A stretch of DNA of 64,000 nt from Yanghanlia sp047501535 (GCF_047501535.1 NZ_JAZDRJ010000007.1:1-64000), one strand, 5' to 3'. Counted from the stretch's first letter, positions 24,939-33,868 are shown. The notes: generated by a model from the sequence alone, not told the origin. Made by a program: numbers and translations.

Positions 24939-27425
24939 ATGACGTCCGGGCAAAGCGCCACCCCCGCTCACTTCGCTGAGTCTGTATCCATTCCCATAGA
25001 AGGCATGACCTGCGCTTCTTGCGTGGGCCGTGTCGAAGCCGCTTTGCGTAAAGTGGAAGGCGTGGGGGAAGTGGTGGTCAACCTCGCCACAGAACGGGCC
25101 GATTTGCAGGTTGCCCCCGGCACCCGCCGTCAGCTGCTGATTGATGCCATAGAGAAAACAGGCTTTGATGTGCCCGCCAGTACGGTGGAGCTGGATATTG
25201 AGGGCATGACTTGCGCTTCTTGCGTTGGCAGAGTGGAAGCCGCCCTGCGCAAGGTAGAAGGGGTAAGCGATGTCACAGTCAACCTCACTACGGAACGAGC
25301 AACCGTTCATGGTGTAGCGGATTCCGCCACGCTCGTGGCTGCGGTGGAGAAGACAGGGTTCGACGCTAAGCCGGTCGATGCCACGGCGAGCACGGATATG
25401 CTCGATGTTGTGGCTAAGAAGGATGTCGAGCGGGGGGAGCTGAAACGCGATTTCTTTCTGGCGCTGGCGTTGGCCTTGCCGGTGTTTATTCTGGAAATGG
25501 GTTCCCATATGGTGCCGGGCGTTCACGCTCTCATTGAGCGCACCATCGGCGTGCAAACCAGTTGGCTGCTGCAGTTCGTCCTCACCACCTTGGTGTTGAT
25601 ATTCCCAGGGCGCCGTTTCTACCAGAAGGGGTTGCCCGCCTTGTTCCGCCTGGCACCGGATATGAACTCCCTGGTGGCCGTGGGTACGCTGGCGGCCTAT
25701 GGCTATTCTTTGGTCGCCACCTTTGCACCCGGTTTATTGCCGGCCGGCACGGTGAATGTCTACTACGAGGCCGCTGCCGTCATCGTCGCCCTGATTCTAC
25801 TTGGCCGGTTTCTTGAAGCGCGCGCCAAGGGCCGCACCTCAGCCGCGATTCAGCGTCTGGTGGGTTTGCAGGCCAAGACAGCCCGGGTCAGGCGTGATGG
25901 CGCTGTCGTGGAAATTCCTATCGCGGATGTTGTGGCGGGCGATCTGATCGATGTGCGGCCAGGGGAGCGTGTACCCGTCGATGGCGAAGTCACGGAAGGC
26001 GAAAGCTATGTCGATGAATCCATGATTTCGGGTGAACCGGTGCCGGTGGCCAAGGCGGCAGGGGCCGAAGTGGTGGGAGGCACGGTGAATCAGACGGGTG
26101 CTTTTACCTTCCGTGCGACGGCGGTCGGCGGCCAGACGGTGCTGGCGCAGATCATCCGCATGGTGGAACAGGCGCAAGGTTCCAAGCTGCCGATTCAGGC
26201 CATGGTGGACAAGGTCACCATGTGGTTTGTGCCGGCCGTGATGCTGGCCGCTTTGCTGACATTTCTGGTGTGGCTGATATGGGGCCCCAGCCCGGCGCTG
26301 ACATTTGCGCTGGTGAACGCGGTATCGGTGTTAATTATCGCCTGCCCATGCGCCATGGGGCTGGCCACGCCGACATCCATTATGGTGGGTACGGGGCGCG
26401 CTGCGGAAATGGGCGTATTGTTTCGTAAGGGCGAAGCGCTGCAACGTTTGCGTGACGCACAAGTGGTGGCGGTGGACAAAACCGGTACGCTGACTGAAGG
26501 CCGCCCTGAGCTCACCGATCTCGACGTAACGCAAGGGTTTGAACGTGCCGAAGTTCTAGCACGTATTGCTGCGGTAGAAGCGCGTTCCGAGCACCCCATT
26601 GCCCGTGCGATTGTGCAGGCCGCCCAGTCCGAAGGCTTGGAAATCCCTGAAGTCATCGACTTCGAATCCATCACGGGTTTTGGCGTACGGGCGCAGGTGC
26701 AGGGTGAACGCATTGAAGTCGGCGCTGACCGCTATATGCGAGAACTGGGGCTGGATGTCTCGCCTTTTGCTTCAACGGCGCACCGCTTGGGTGAGGAAGG
26801 GAAGTCGCCGTTGTATGCTGCCATTGGCGGGCGGTTGGCGGCTATCGTGGCAGTGGCAGACCCCATCAAGGAAAGCACGCCGGCTGCCATCGCTGCCTTG
26901 CACGCTCTTGGCCTGAAGGTAGCCATGATTACCGGCGATAACCAGCGCACGGCGCAGGCCATCGCCAAGCGGCTGGGCATTGACGAAGTCGTGGCAGAAG
27001 TTTTGCCAGGCGGCAAGGTGGATGCGGTGCGCCGATTGCGGGGTGAGCATGGTGCAGTGGCCTTTGTGGGTGATGGCATTAACGATGCGCCCGCCCTGGC
27101 AGAATCCGACGTAGGGTTGGCCATTGGAACCGGAACGGATATCGCCATCGAGGCTGCCGATGTGGTGCTGATGTCCGGCAACCTGCAAGGTGTGCCCAAC
27201 GCCATCGCGCTGTCGCGTGCCACCATTGGTAATATCCGCCAGAACCTGTTTTGGGCCTTTGTGTACAACACAGCGCTGATTCCAGTGGCAGCAGGGGTGC
27301 TTTATCCAGCGTGGGGCGTGCTGCTTTCACCTATTTTTGCGGCCGGTGCCATGGCGCTTTCCAGCGTATTTGTACTGGGCAATGCATTACGGCTGCGTCG
27401 CTTTGAAACGCAAGGGGCAGCATGA
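24939..27425 (+). CDS. copA: Copper-exporting P1B-type ATPase
   Basis: An 828-aa Cu(I) efflux pump of the inner membrane. It has two N-terminal HMA domains with CASC at residues 25-28 and 92-95, eight membrane helices, the actuator loop with SGEPVPV, the ion site CPC at 469-471, the phosphorylated Asp 513 in DKTGTLT, EHPIA, and GDGINDAPAL. The two HMA domains are almost the same in DNA and protein around the metal site, a sign of recent duplication or conversion. ATG 24939 with CCAGGAG upstream is the likely start; an ORF start at 24867 would lie in the promoter. The stop overlaps the cueR start. Confidence 0.96.
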   Translation: MTSGQSATPAHFAESVSIPIEGMTCASCVGRVEAALRKVEGVGEVVVNLATERADLQVAPGTRRQLLIDAIEKTGFDVPASTVELDIEGMTCASCVGRVEAALRKVEGVSDVTVNLTTERATVHGVADSATLVAAVEKTGFDAKPVDATASTDMLDVVAKKDVERGELKRDFFLALALALPVFILEMGSHMVPGVHALIERTIGVQTSWLLQFVLTTLVLIFPGRRFYQKGLPALFRLAPDMNSLVAVGTLAAYGYSLVATFAPGLLPAGTVNVYYEAAAVIVALILLGRFLEARAKGRTSAAIQRLVGLQAKTARVRRDGAVVEIPIADVVAGDLIDVRPGERVPVDGEVTEGESYVDESMISGEPVPVAKAAGAEVVGGTVNQTGAFTFRATAVGGQTVLAQIIRMVEQAQGSKLPIQAMVDKVTMWFVPAVMLAALLTFLVWLIWGPSPALTFALVNAVSVLIIACPCAMGLATPTSIMVGTGRAAEMGVLFRKGEALQRLRDAQVVAVDKTGTLTEGRPELTDLDVTQGFERAEVLARIAAVEARSEHPIARAIVQAAQSEGLEIPEVIDFESITGFGVRAQVQGERIEVGADRYMRELGLDVSPFASTAHRLGEEGKSPLYAAIGGRLAAIVAVADPIKESTPAAIAALHALGLKVAMITGDNQRTAQAIAKRLGIDEVVAEVLPGGKVDAVRRLRGEHGAVAFVGDGINDAPALAESDVGLAIGTGTDIAIEAADVVLMSGNLQGVPNAIALSRATIGNIRQNLFWAFVYNTALIPVAAGVLYPAWGVLLSPIFAAGAMALSSVFVLGNALRLRRFETQGAA

Positions 27426-27853
27426 TGAATATTGGGCAAGCCGCCAAGGCTACCGGCGTTTCGGCCAAGATGATCCGCTATTACGAGGATATTGGCCTGA
27501 TCCCGCCTGTTGCGCGCACCTCGTCGGGCTATCGCACCTATTCCAATAGTGATTTGCATCGGCTGAATTTTGTGCGCCAGGCGCGTGACCTGGGGTTCTC
27601 AGTCAAGGAAATTGGCGATCTGCTGAGTTTGTGGAGCGATCGTTCGCGCCATAGCGCTGATGTGAAGCGCATTGCGCAAAAACATATCAGTGAACTGCGC
27701 CAAAAAATTGCGGAACTTAATGAGATGGTAGAGAGCCTGCAAACGCTGGTGGATTGCTGCGCGGGCGATGACAGGCCTGAGTGCCCAATTCTAGAGCGGT
27801 TGGAGCGACCAGACGGCGGGGAGGCCGCGCCACACCATTGTGCGGGTGGCTGA
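27422..27853 (+). CDS. cueR: Copper-responsive MerR-family regulator CueR
   Basis: A 143-aa regulator. The HTH is at residues 1-70 (MNIGQAAKATGVSAKMIRYY, then GLIPP...SGYRTY), the dimer helix covers 75-110, and the C-terminal metal loop is C-x7-C (CAGDDRPEC), as in CueR. The final GGEAAPHHCAGG adds extra His and Cys. The ATG overlaps the copA stop (ATGATGA), so pump and sensor are translated together. Two CueR-type promoters flank the module, at copA and at copZ. Confidence 0.94.
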   Translation: MMNIGQAAKATGVSAKMIRYYEDIGLIPPVARTSSGYRTYSNSDLHRLNFVRQARDLGFSVKEIGDLLSLWSDRSRHSADVKRIAQKHISELRQKIAELNEMVESLQTLVDCCAGDDRPECPILERLERPDGGEAAPHHCAGG

Positions 27854-27902
27854 GTCGCGTTGGTAGGTGGTTTACTTATTTTGTAGCCACCAAGCAATAA
27901 AA

Positions 27903-27934
27903 AATGCCGCTCATTCAAACCGATGAGCGGCATT
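27903..27934. terminator. Bidirectional terminator between cueR and copZ
   Basis: The perfect 12-bp inverted repeat AATGCCGCTCAT / ATGAGCGGCATT has A-rich sequence on the left (AATAAAAAATG) and TTTTT shortly after on the right. It can therefore end both convergent transcripts. Confidence 0.82.
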
Positions 27935-27967
27935 GGCAATTTTTAGGTGAGGCGCCTGCTGGGTAGC

Positions 27968-28162
27968 TTAGGCCGCCTTGGGTGGGAAACCCGCCTCGGT
28001 CAGCGCTGCTTCGATCTGTTCGCGGCTTGCGCTGGTGTTGACTTCTACCTTGCGGGAAGGTGGGTCAGCGTTAATTTCCGCCTGAGGGTCAACTGACTGA
28101 ATGGCCTTAGTGACGCCGCGAACGCAGCCGCCGCAAACCATGTCTTCAAGGTGAAACTGCAT
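27968..28162 (-). CDS. copZ: CopZ-like copper chaperone (heavy-metal-associated domain)
   Basis: A 64-aa single HMA domain, with the metal site CGGC in EDMVCGGCVRGVTKAI and the fold ending in EAGF. The ATG at 28162 follows CAGGAGC; a longer frame to 28192 would run into the -10 box of the promoter. It likely carries Cu(I) to CopA. It is convergent with cueR and has its own CueR-type promoter. Confidence 0.92.
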   Translation of the reverse strand: MQFHLEDMVCGGCVRGVTKAIQSVDPQAEINADPPSRKVEVNTSASREQIEAALTEAGFPPKAA

Positions 28163-28192
28163 GTTGTGCTCCTGAGAGAGGGAAATGCCCAC

Positions 28193-28223
28193 AGAATAAA
28201 CCTTCCTACTATGGCAAGGTCAA
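28193..28223 (-). promoter_or_regulatory. CueR-type promoter of copZ
   Basis: On the minus strand the -35 is TTGACC (28223-28218) and the -10 is TATTCT (28198-28193), with a 19-bp spacer. The dyad is ACCTTGC / GGAAGGT (28220-28214 and 28206-28200). The hexamers and spacing are the same as at copA. It starts 2 bp from the stop codon of the next upstream gene. Confidence 0.88.
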
Positions 28224-28224
28224 G

Positions 28225-29169
28225 TTATTGCTGGGGCGCTGGCGCGGGCCGGGCCAGGCGGGCAATCAGGGCGGTGACGACGATGGCGAAGATGAGCCGC
28301 GCCCAGAGTATCGCGCCTAAATCGGCGCCCATTAGCAGGATGAGCAAGGTGTCTTCAATCACACTGTGGCACAGGCCTAAAAATGCCATGGTCAGGAAGA
28401 TGTCACGGCGTGAAAGCTGGCCTGTGCGCGCTTCACGAATCAGCAGCCCCGCGCCGATACTGATGCCAAGTGTGAAGCCAATAATGGTGACATTGCTGGC
28501 TTCACGACCGATGCCTATAAAACGCAGCAGGGGCGACAGCAATCGGTGCATCAGCCGCTCGATTCCGAGTGCTTTGAGCACACGTAACAACGCCATAAGC
28601 GCCAGAATAATAAAGAAGATCGTAACCAGCGCTTTGAGCTGGCTGATGGCCCAGGCTGCGAGCGAAGGGTCGGAGGCATCAGGGCGCCACAACATGATGG
28701 CGGGTTCCTGCAGGCTGTGGGTGGTGGAATAATAAAAATGTAGCAGGCTGCCTAGCGTGAGTGCGCCGCCCAGTCGGATGAGCAAAGTGGCTGCCCAGGG
28801 GACGCCGGTGGCCTTGGCCACGGCCCCTTCCACGGGGAGAGAGTGGGCGACAAGAATCATGGTGCCCAATACGCTTACCTGTGCAACTGAGAGGGGCGCG
28901 TTAAGGCTCAGGTCTGCAAAAATGGCCAGCCCGGTGTAGATGCTGGTCAGCATGGCGGCAGCCCAAACGATGCCCACTTCGGCCGGCAACCCCACCAGAC
29001 GCATGACGGGTTCCAGAACCCCGGCTAGTAGCTGGGTGCCTCCCACCATGTCCAGCCCTTTCACAATAATCAGGGCGGGCACCATCAGCCGAATCAGCAT
29101 GAAGTAGGCCGAAAAGGCATCATGAAAGAACCGCTTGATGGGGGCGGCTGTTATAGCGAAACGGGACAC
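28225..29169 (-). CDS. Nucleoside-recognition (Gate) domain membrane protein
   Basis: A 314-aa inner-membrane protein with about eight hydrophobic segments. Two Gate-like halves (about residues 25-130 and 185-300) share the small-residue-rich helices of the nucleoside-recognition family (SpmA/YjiH-like). The substrate is unknown. It ends 2 bp before the copZ promoter on the same strand. I see no direct link to copper; read-through into copZ is possible because no terminator separates them. Confidence 0.8.
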   Translation of the reverse strand: MSRFAITAAPIKRFFHDAFSAYFMLIRLMVPALIIVKGLDMVGGTQLLAGVLEPVMRLVGLPAEVGIVWAAAMLTSIYTGLAIFADLSLNAPLSVAQVSVLGTMILVAHSLPVEGAVAKATGVPWAATLLIRLGGALTLGSLLHFYYSTTHSLQEPAIMLWRPDASDPSLAAWAISQLKALVTIFFIILALMALLRVLKALGIERLMHRLLSPLLRFIGIGREASNVTIIGFTLGISIGAGLLIREARTGQLSRRDIFLTMAFLGLCHSVIEDTLLILLMGADLGAILWARLIFAIVVTALIARLARPAPAPQQ

Positions 29170-29261
29170 AGGCGTGGGGGAGCAGAAAGCATTCAGTGGC
29201 AGCGCGACAGGCAGGCTGCCGCGCCGGCTGGGTTTTCAGCGTTCAGCTTCTGTGGGAACGC

Positions 29262-29978
29262 TTAGATTGAAGTATAGCTGCGATCCCCGAATATGGCGGA
29301 ACCGATGCGTACTTCGGTCGACCCTTCGGCAATGGCAAGATCATAGTCACCGCTCATGCCCATGGAGAGGCGCTCAAGGCTGATGCCTGGCAGGGCTTTC
29401 TCGCGCATGGTATCGCGCAGTTCGCGCAGGCGTCGGAAGCAGGCGCGTACCGCATCGCGGTCGGGGTCGTTCACGGCCATAGTCATCAAACCTTGCACGC
29501 GCAGGCTGGGCGCTTCGCGGGCAAGGAACGCCAGAAAATCTTCCAGTTCAACGGGGTCCAGGCCAAACTTGCTGGGTTCGGTGGATGTTTTGACCTGTAC
29601 TAATGCATCTAGGCTGCGGCCTTCCAACTGTAGCCGCCGCTCCAGAGCCTGGGCGAGTTCGGGGCGATCCAGAGACTGAATTTCATGCGCGTAGCGAGCA
29701 ATGTCGCGTGCCTTGTTGGTTTGCAGGTGCCCAATCATCACCCATTGGGCGCCAGAGCCAGCCAGTTCCTTGGATTTATCCCGAATATCCTGAGCTTTGT
29801 TTTCGCCAAAACGCTGCATTCCTGCTGCCATGGCTTCCTGCACTGCGTCGGTGCCAAAGGTTTTGCTGACAGGCAAAAGTGTCACGCTGCCTGCGGGCCG
29901 GCCGGCAGCAAGGGTCAGCGCTTCAATGCGTTCTTTTACCTGAGCAAGGCGGGTGGAAATCGAGCTGGGTGAAGTCAT
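29262..29978 (-). CDS. yggS: PLP homeostasis protein, YggS family
   Basis: A 238-aa TIM-barrel protein that binds pyridoxal phosphate and buffers vitamin B6. The PLP Lys is in LLPVSKTFG (about residue 38), and GENKAQDIRDK, QWVMIGHLQTNKARDI and GMSGDYDLAIAEGSTEVRIG are the family blocks. The ATG overlaps the stop of the upstream oxidoreductase gene (ATGA), so the two are coupled. Confidence 0.95.
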   Translation of the reverse strand: MTSPSSISTRLAQVKERIEALTLAAGRPAGSVTLLPVSKTFGTDAVQEAMAAGMQRFGENKAQDIRDKSKELAGSGAQWVMIGHLQTNKARDIARYAHEIQSLDRPELAQALERRLQLEGRSLDALVQVKTSTEPSKFGLDPVELEDFLAFLAREAPSLRVQGLMTMAVNDPDRDAVRACFRRLRELRDTMREKALPGISLERLSMGMSGDYDLAIAEGSTEVRIGSAIFGDRSYTSI

Positions 29979-31000
29979 GATGCAGTTTCGGCGCCTTGTG
30001 CGCCCGAGGGTGTGTTCAGGGTGTCCTTAATGCTGGCGACGATTTCATAAGAACGCAGCCGGGCCTGATGTTCAAACATATTAGTGGTGATGATGAGCTC
30101 ATCGGCGCCGGTGCGAGCAATGAACTGGCGCATTGTGTGGCTGACGGTCGTCGCATTGCCAATGGCGGTGCACGACAATACGGTGTCAAGCATGGCGCGC
30201 GCGGAGGGGCTCAGAGAGGCAGTGTAGTCGGGCACGGGCGGCGGCAGTTGGATCGGCTGGCCGGTGCGCAGGCTGACAAACGATTGTTGCCACGAAGAAG
30301 CCAGAAAATGGGCGTCGTCATCGGAGTCTGCGGCAAAAACGTTGTAGCCCAGCATGACGTAGGGCTCTGCCAAGTGTTCGGAAGGGCGGAAGTTGTTGCG
30401 GTAGGTCTCGATGGCTTGCATCAACATTTGCGGGGCAAAATGCGAAGCAAAGGAATAGGGCAGGCCCAGGTAGGCTGCCAGTTGTGCGCCGAACAAGCTG
30501 GAACCCAGTATCCAGAATTCCGGGGACAAGCCCTTGCCGGGCACTGCCGTAACGGGCAGACGTGAATTCGGCGAGAAATACTCCATCAGCTCAAGTACGT
30601 CTTGAGGGAAGGCTTCTGGATCGGTGTCCAGGTGGCGACGCAAGGCTCGCGCGACCACTTGGTCGGAACCAGGGGCACGGCCCAGGCCCAAATCGATGCG
30701 CCCTGGGTAAAGAGATTCCAGCGTCCCGAATTGCTCGGCGATGATGAGAGGCGAATGGTTGGGCAGCATAATGCCGCCCGCGCCGACTCGTATGGTCGAT
30801 GTACCACCGGCAATATGGCCGATCAGCACCGACGTGGCCGCGCTGGCAATGCCGGGCATGCCGTGATGTTCCGCCAGCCAGAAGCGCTTAAAGCCCAAGG
30901 CCTCCACGTGGCGAGCTAATGACAGGCTGTTGCGAAAGGAAGTCGCCGCATCGCTGCCTTGTGCGATGGGCGCAAGGTCGAGAACAGAAAGTGTAGTCAT
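29975..31000 (-). CDS. LLM-class flavin-dependent oxidoreductase (MsnO8-type)
   Basis: About 341 aa, a luciferase-like TIM barrel that uses reduced FMN. MTTLSVLDLAPIAQG, FWLAEHHGMPGIASAA and PGRIDLGLGRAPG are typical of the MsnO8 group. ATG 31000 fits family starts better than the frame start at 31015. It is upstream of and translationally coupled to yggS. The substrate is unknown. Confidence 0.9.
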   Translation of the reverse strand: MTTLSVLDLAPIAQGSDAATSFRNSLSLARHVEALGFKRFWLAEHHGMPGIASAATSVLIGHIAGGTSTIRVGAGGIMLPNHSPLIIAEQFGTLESLYPGRIDLGLGRAPGSDQVVARALRRHLDTDPEAFPQDVLELMEYFSPNSRLPVTAVPGKGLSPEFWILGSSLFGAQLAAYLGLPYSFASHFAPQMLMQAIETYRNNFRPSEHLAEPYVMLGYNVFAADSDDDAHFLASSWQQSFVSLRTGQPIQLPPPVPDYTASLSPSARAMLDTVLSCTAIGNATTVSHTMRQFIARTGADELIITTNMFEHQARLRSYEIVASIKDTLNTPSGAQGAETAS

Positions 31001-31069
31001 GCCAAGATAGTACAACGCGGGCCGCGATTCGCGAACGAGGATTGGTGCTTCCCAGGAAGGGGGCCGGAG

Positions 31070-31831
31070 TCACTGGAAGTTGCGGTAGGTGCGTCCCACC
31101 CGTGCGCCCACCACCATCTCCGTCACCCAGCTCACAAGTATCGAGGTGTAGGCCTGTTGGCAGGCTTTATCGGTCAGGCCGTGGTCGGCATTGTCAATCA
31201 CGCGATGCGTAAGAGAATGCGAATTCTGGAAGGCCGCGCGATAACTCATGATGGTGGCATGCGGCACCAAGTGGTCGTTTTCCGATTCCACCAAAAGCAC
31301 ATCGCCACGAAACTGCAGGCAGGCCCTGAGCGCCCGGTTACTGGTGGCCGGCACAAAACGGCTGCGGTACTGCGCTAGGTCTTTGCGGTCCAGCCGGCGT
31401 TTGGGTGTGTCCCATTGTTCGTCCCGGTAGAGGGACGGCACCCTTAACGACAGCCACTGTACGGGGCGCAAAGTGGTGAGAATGGTTGAAAGGTAAGCGC
31501 CGTAACTGGTGCCGACGACGGCGATCGCGCGGGTGTCGATGGCGGGATGGCGGTGGAGGCAATCGTAAGCACTCAGTAAATCTCTGAGGTTATCTTCTCT
31601 GGTAACAGTCTGCTGACGTTCTGAGTTTTTAATATGGCCTCTCAGGTCGAAGGTCAGGCAGACACAACCCAAGCCGGCGATCCCGCGGGCGCGGTCCAGG
31701 TCACGTTCCTGGCTGCCGCCCCAACCGTGGACGAAGAGGACGCCCGGCACTTTATGGCCTGGCGCCAGAAAAGTGCCCGCCATACGCTCTTCATCAACAA
31801 GAATTTCAACCCGGTCACTGCTGGTTCCCAT
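31070..31831 (-). CDS. Alpha/beta hydrolase
   Basis: A 253-aa hydrolase without a signal peptide. The oxyanion motif is VHGWGGS (about residue 34), the nucleophile elbow is GTSYGAYLS (about 118), the acid Asp is in ESENDHLVPH (about 182), and the His is in DNADHGLTD (about 218). The triad is complete. The first 17 bases overlap the end of the DUF3182-like gene, so the two belong to one operon. The substrate is unknown. Confidence 0.88.
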   Translation of the reverse strand: MGTSSDRVEILVDEERMAGTFLAPGHKVPGVLFVHGWGGSQERDLDRARGIAGLGCVCLTFDLRGHIKNSERQQTVTREDNLRDLLSAYDCLHRHPAIDTRAIAVVGTSYGAYLSTILTTLRPVQWLSLRVPSLYRDEQWDTPKRRLDRKDLAQYRSRFVPATSNRALRACLQFRGDVLLVESENDHLVPHATIMSYRAAFQNSHSLTHRVIDNADHGLTDKACQQAYTSILVSWVTEMVVGARVGRTYRNFQ

Positions 31832-32945
31832 AAGCTTCCACCAATACGTATTTTCTGATCAAGCCAAGATCAGGGTCTTCTCCTGCATAGGTCTCAATGG
31901 CGTGCGCTGGAATGACGGCATCCGGGCCGAAAACCTCCAGTGTTTCCGCCCACAGGCTTTGGCATTGTGGGTCGGCTGAAAAAACTTCCAAGGCGGCAAT
32001 TTCCGCCCGGCTGGCGCCGCCAATCCGCCAGGATTGCTCTAGCACCCCCATGCGCTGGACGCCTTCGGTGTCCACCCCCGCAGCCACGTCATAGTTGCGG
32101 CGTGAGGCAAAAAATTCAGGAAAACATTCGTCAGCTGCCGCATCGTAGTGGGCGGCAAGAGCGGCGGCTCGGCGGCAGATATCGTCTAGCGGCAGGTCGT
32201 GCAATGCAGCGAACCCGCCTCGCGTGCAGTGCAGGCGCGAGCCGCCGTAAACCGCTTCGCCTGAATTGTCCTGAGTCAGGCGCTGGGTGCCCACGTAGCT
32301 GACTGTCAGGCCCGGCAGGCGTACTTGGCCAACGCTGTAAGTGGTCACGTCGTTTAAGTGAGTTTCTAAAACCAGGCCACAGCTTTTCAGGGTGGCCTCA
32401 TTGTGTTGAGCCAATGCCTCAGTCAGTTGGCTGGCATTACTGACCACTAGTTGGCCGCGCCCCGCCTTGGCGTGCACAGGCTTTATGCGAATGGCGCCGT
32501 TAAGTCGCAACAGGTTTTCAGCGGCTTGACGCGCATCGTCATGAGAAAACACCGTGAAACCCGGCAGCGTAACGGCATCGACATGTTTGCTAAAGGTGTT
32601 CGACCAACCTTCGGGGCGCATGGCATTCGGGCTAACCAAGCCATGAGTAATTGCTTTCGTCGCGATAAAGGTGTGGGGTGTGTAGCCCCCGAACAGATCC
32701 ATGTCACTGGCAATGCTCAGCGCGTTTTTCAGCGCGGGCGCCATGATGGTACAGGAAGGCACAACGTAGCAACGTGTGCCGGCATGGCGAGCGTTGTCGA
32801 AGGTGCCATCAAAAGGTATGTCCATCATATCGGCTAGCCGCAGCGCGATATCGCGCTGAATCAGCGCTTCGTGTTCGGGGAGATCGCTTCGCGCATCAAA
32901 TAAAACGACTGCATCGTGTTGGCGAAGTGCAGGGAGGCCGTTCAT
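31815..32945 (-). CDS. DUF3182-like protein (ATP-grasp-like)
   Basis: About 376 aa from ATG 32945. An ORF start at 33020 would read through the strong hairpin at 32977-33006, so I prefer the shorter form. The blocks RDIALRLADMMDIPFDGTFD, CYVVPS, GAIRIKPVHAKAGRGQ and the SRRNYDVAAGVDTEG end match what I recall of DUF3182 proteins, which have an ATP-grasp-like fold; that family assignment is from memory. The following hydrolase overlaps its 3' end. The role is unknown. Confidence 0.72.
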   Translation of the reverse strand: MNGLPALRQHDAVVLFDARSDLPEHEALIQRDIALRLADMMDIPFDGTFDNARHAGTRCYVVPSCTIMAPALKNALSIASDMDLFGGYTPHTFIATKAITHGLVSPNAMRPEGWSNTFSKHVDAVTLPGFTVFSHDDARQAAENLLRLNGAIRIKPVHAKAGRGQLVVSNASQLTEALAQHNEATLKSCGLVLETHLNDVTTYSVGQVRLPGLTVSYVGTQRLTQDNSGEAVYGGSRLHCTRGGFAALHDLPLDDICRRAAALAAHYDAAADECFPEFFASRRNYDVAAGVDTEGVQRMGVLEQSWRIGGASRAEIAALEVFSADPQCQSLWAETLEVFGPDAVIPAHAIETYAGEDPDLGLIRKYVLVEAYGNQQ

Positions 32946-32976
32946 TATGGTCGGTACCTTCGATTTGATAGTCGTC

Positions 32977-33006
32977 GGAGCTCGCCCCGCAAGCGGGGGG
33001 AGCTCC
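32977..33006. terminator. Strong GC hairpin between the PRC-barrel and DUF3182 genes
   Basis: GGAGCTC (32977-32983) pairs with GAGCTCC (33000-33006), with CCCCGC/GCGGGG inside. There is no T run on either side, so it may be a weak terminator, a processing site or an mRNA end protector. Confidence 0.5.
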
Positions 33007-33021
33007 GTGGCTGAGGTCAAA

Positions 33022-33690
33022 TTAGCGGTCGGTCTTGACTTCTGGCAGAGCTTTCAGCTGTTCCTTGGTGTAGCCGGACAGCAGAATTCGGTCATCACGG
33101 CGCTCGAACCTGTCGTAAGGCACGGCGACATCTTTGCTACCCATGCCAAGAAAGCCACCAGCGCCAACCAATAAGTACATGGTCTGACCATCAGACGTGA
33201 TTACGAGGTCATTGACATCGCCGATTTTTTCGTCGTTTTCATTGAAGACGCTTTTACCAATCAGGTCGTCCTTGGCGCTCCAACCAGTAATGGCTTCGGT
33301 AGTGGCTGTAGACGAGTCGGTTCGGGTCTCCATGCCGGGCGCATTCGCGCCGGTTGTCGTGCTGCTGGTTGCTCCGGTAGCCGAGCTTCCCGTTGTGCCA
33401 GTCGTAGAACTACCTGTTGCTCCAGTCGTGGAATGGCCTGTCGCTCCAGTTGTAGAACTACCCGTGGCGCCCTGATTGGCGGTCGCAGCGGTACCCGAGC
33501 CTGCTGCGTTGGTGCCGTCTGGGCCGACGCCGGTTCCGGGTTCAGGCACTGGGTTTGTCGTCGGTGCGTTGCCATCGGCTGCACGGTTGTTGCCGCTTTC
33601 CGCGGTCGTGGAAGTCTGTGCATAAGCACCGCCAAACATCAGAGGCAGGCTGACAGTGAGAGCTGTTACAAGCGTTTTCGTCTTCATCAT
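33022..33690 (-). CDS. Secreted PRC-barrel domain protein with Thr/Gly/Ser repeats
   Basis: A 222-aa protein with a signal peptide at residues 1-25 (ending GGAYAQ). Residues 26-73 are low in complexity, and residues 74-114 hold five 8-residue repeats of the form GATGSSTT. Residues 136-215 form a PRC-barrel (GWSAKDDLIGKSVFNENDEK, then DVAVPYDRFE). It is probably periplasmic or envelope-attached. Many such proteins respond to osmotic or general stress, but that is family knowledge, not shown here. A GGAGT SD precedes the double ATG. Confidence 0.85.
   Translation of the reverse strand: MMKTKTLVTALTVSLPLMFGGAYAQTSTTAESGNNRAADGNAPTTNPVPEPGTGVGPDGTNAAGSGTAATANQGATGSSTTGATGHSTTGATGSSTTGTTGSSATGATSSTTTGANAPGMETRTDSSTATTEAITGWSAKDDLIGKSVFNENDEKIGDVNDLVITSDGQTMYLLVGAGGFLGMGSKDVAVPYDRFERRDDRILLSGYTKEQLKALPEVKTDR
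33349..33471 (-). repeat. Coding tandem repeat, about five 24-bp units
   Basis: It encodes GATGSSTT-like units in the PRC-barrel protein. The units differ by a few bases (GATGHSTT, GTTGSSAT, GATSSTTT). Copy number could vary by slippage. Confidence 0.8.
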
Positions 33691-33745
33691 TAAAACTCCT
33701 CATGTAGTTGCATAGGCGAAAACGTCCAAGCAACTGCTGTGCCCA

Positions 33746-33813
33746 AATGGGGTCTGTCCCGCTTTCAGCTAAATGTCAGAATGGGGTCTGTCCCGGTTTC
33801 AGGTGGTTGTCAG
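33746..33813 (+). repeat. Tandem 34-bp direct repeat with a GGGGTCTGTCCC core
   Basis: Unit 1 (33746-33779) and unit 2 (33780-33813) both start AATGGGGTCTGTCCCG and end GTCAG. The core is a near-palindrome (GGG...CCC). It lies between the PRC-barrel gene and the glycine-zipper gene. From memory, similar cores occur as dispersed repeats in proteobacterial genomes, some near REP-associated transposases; no transposase is here. Confidence 0.75.
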
Positions 33814-33868
33814 AAATGGCGGGCATGGTGATTGCTACGAAAGGCCACGCAACTATCAGGAGCGATGT

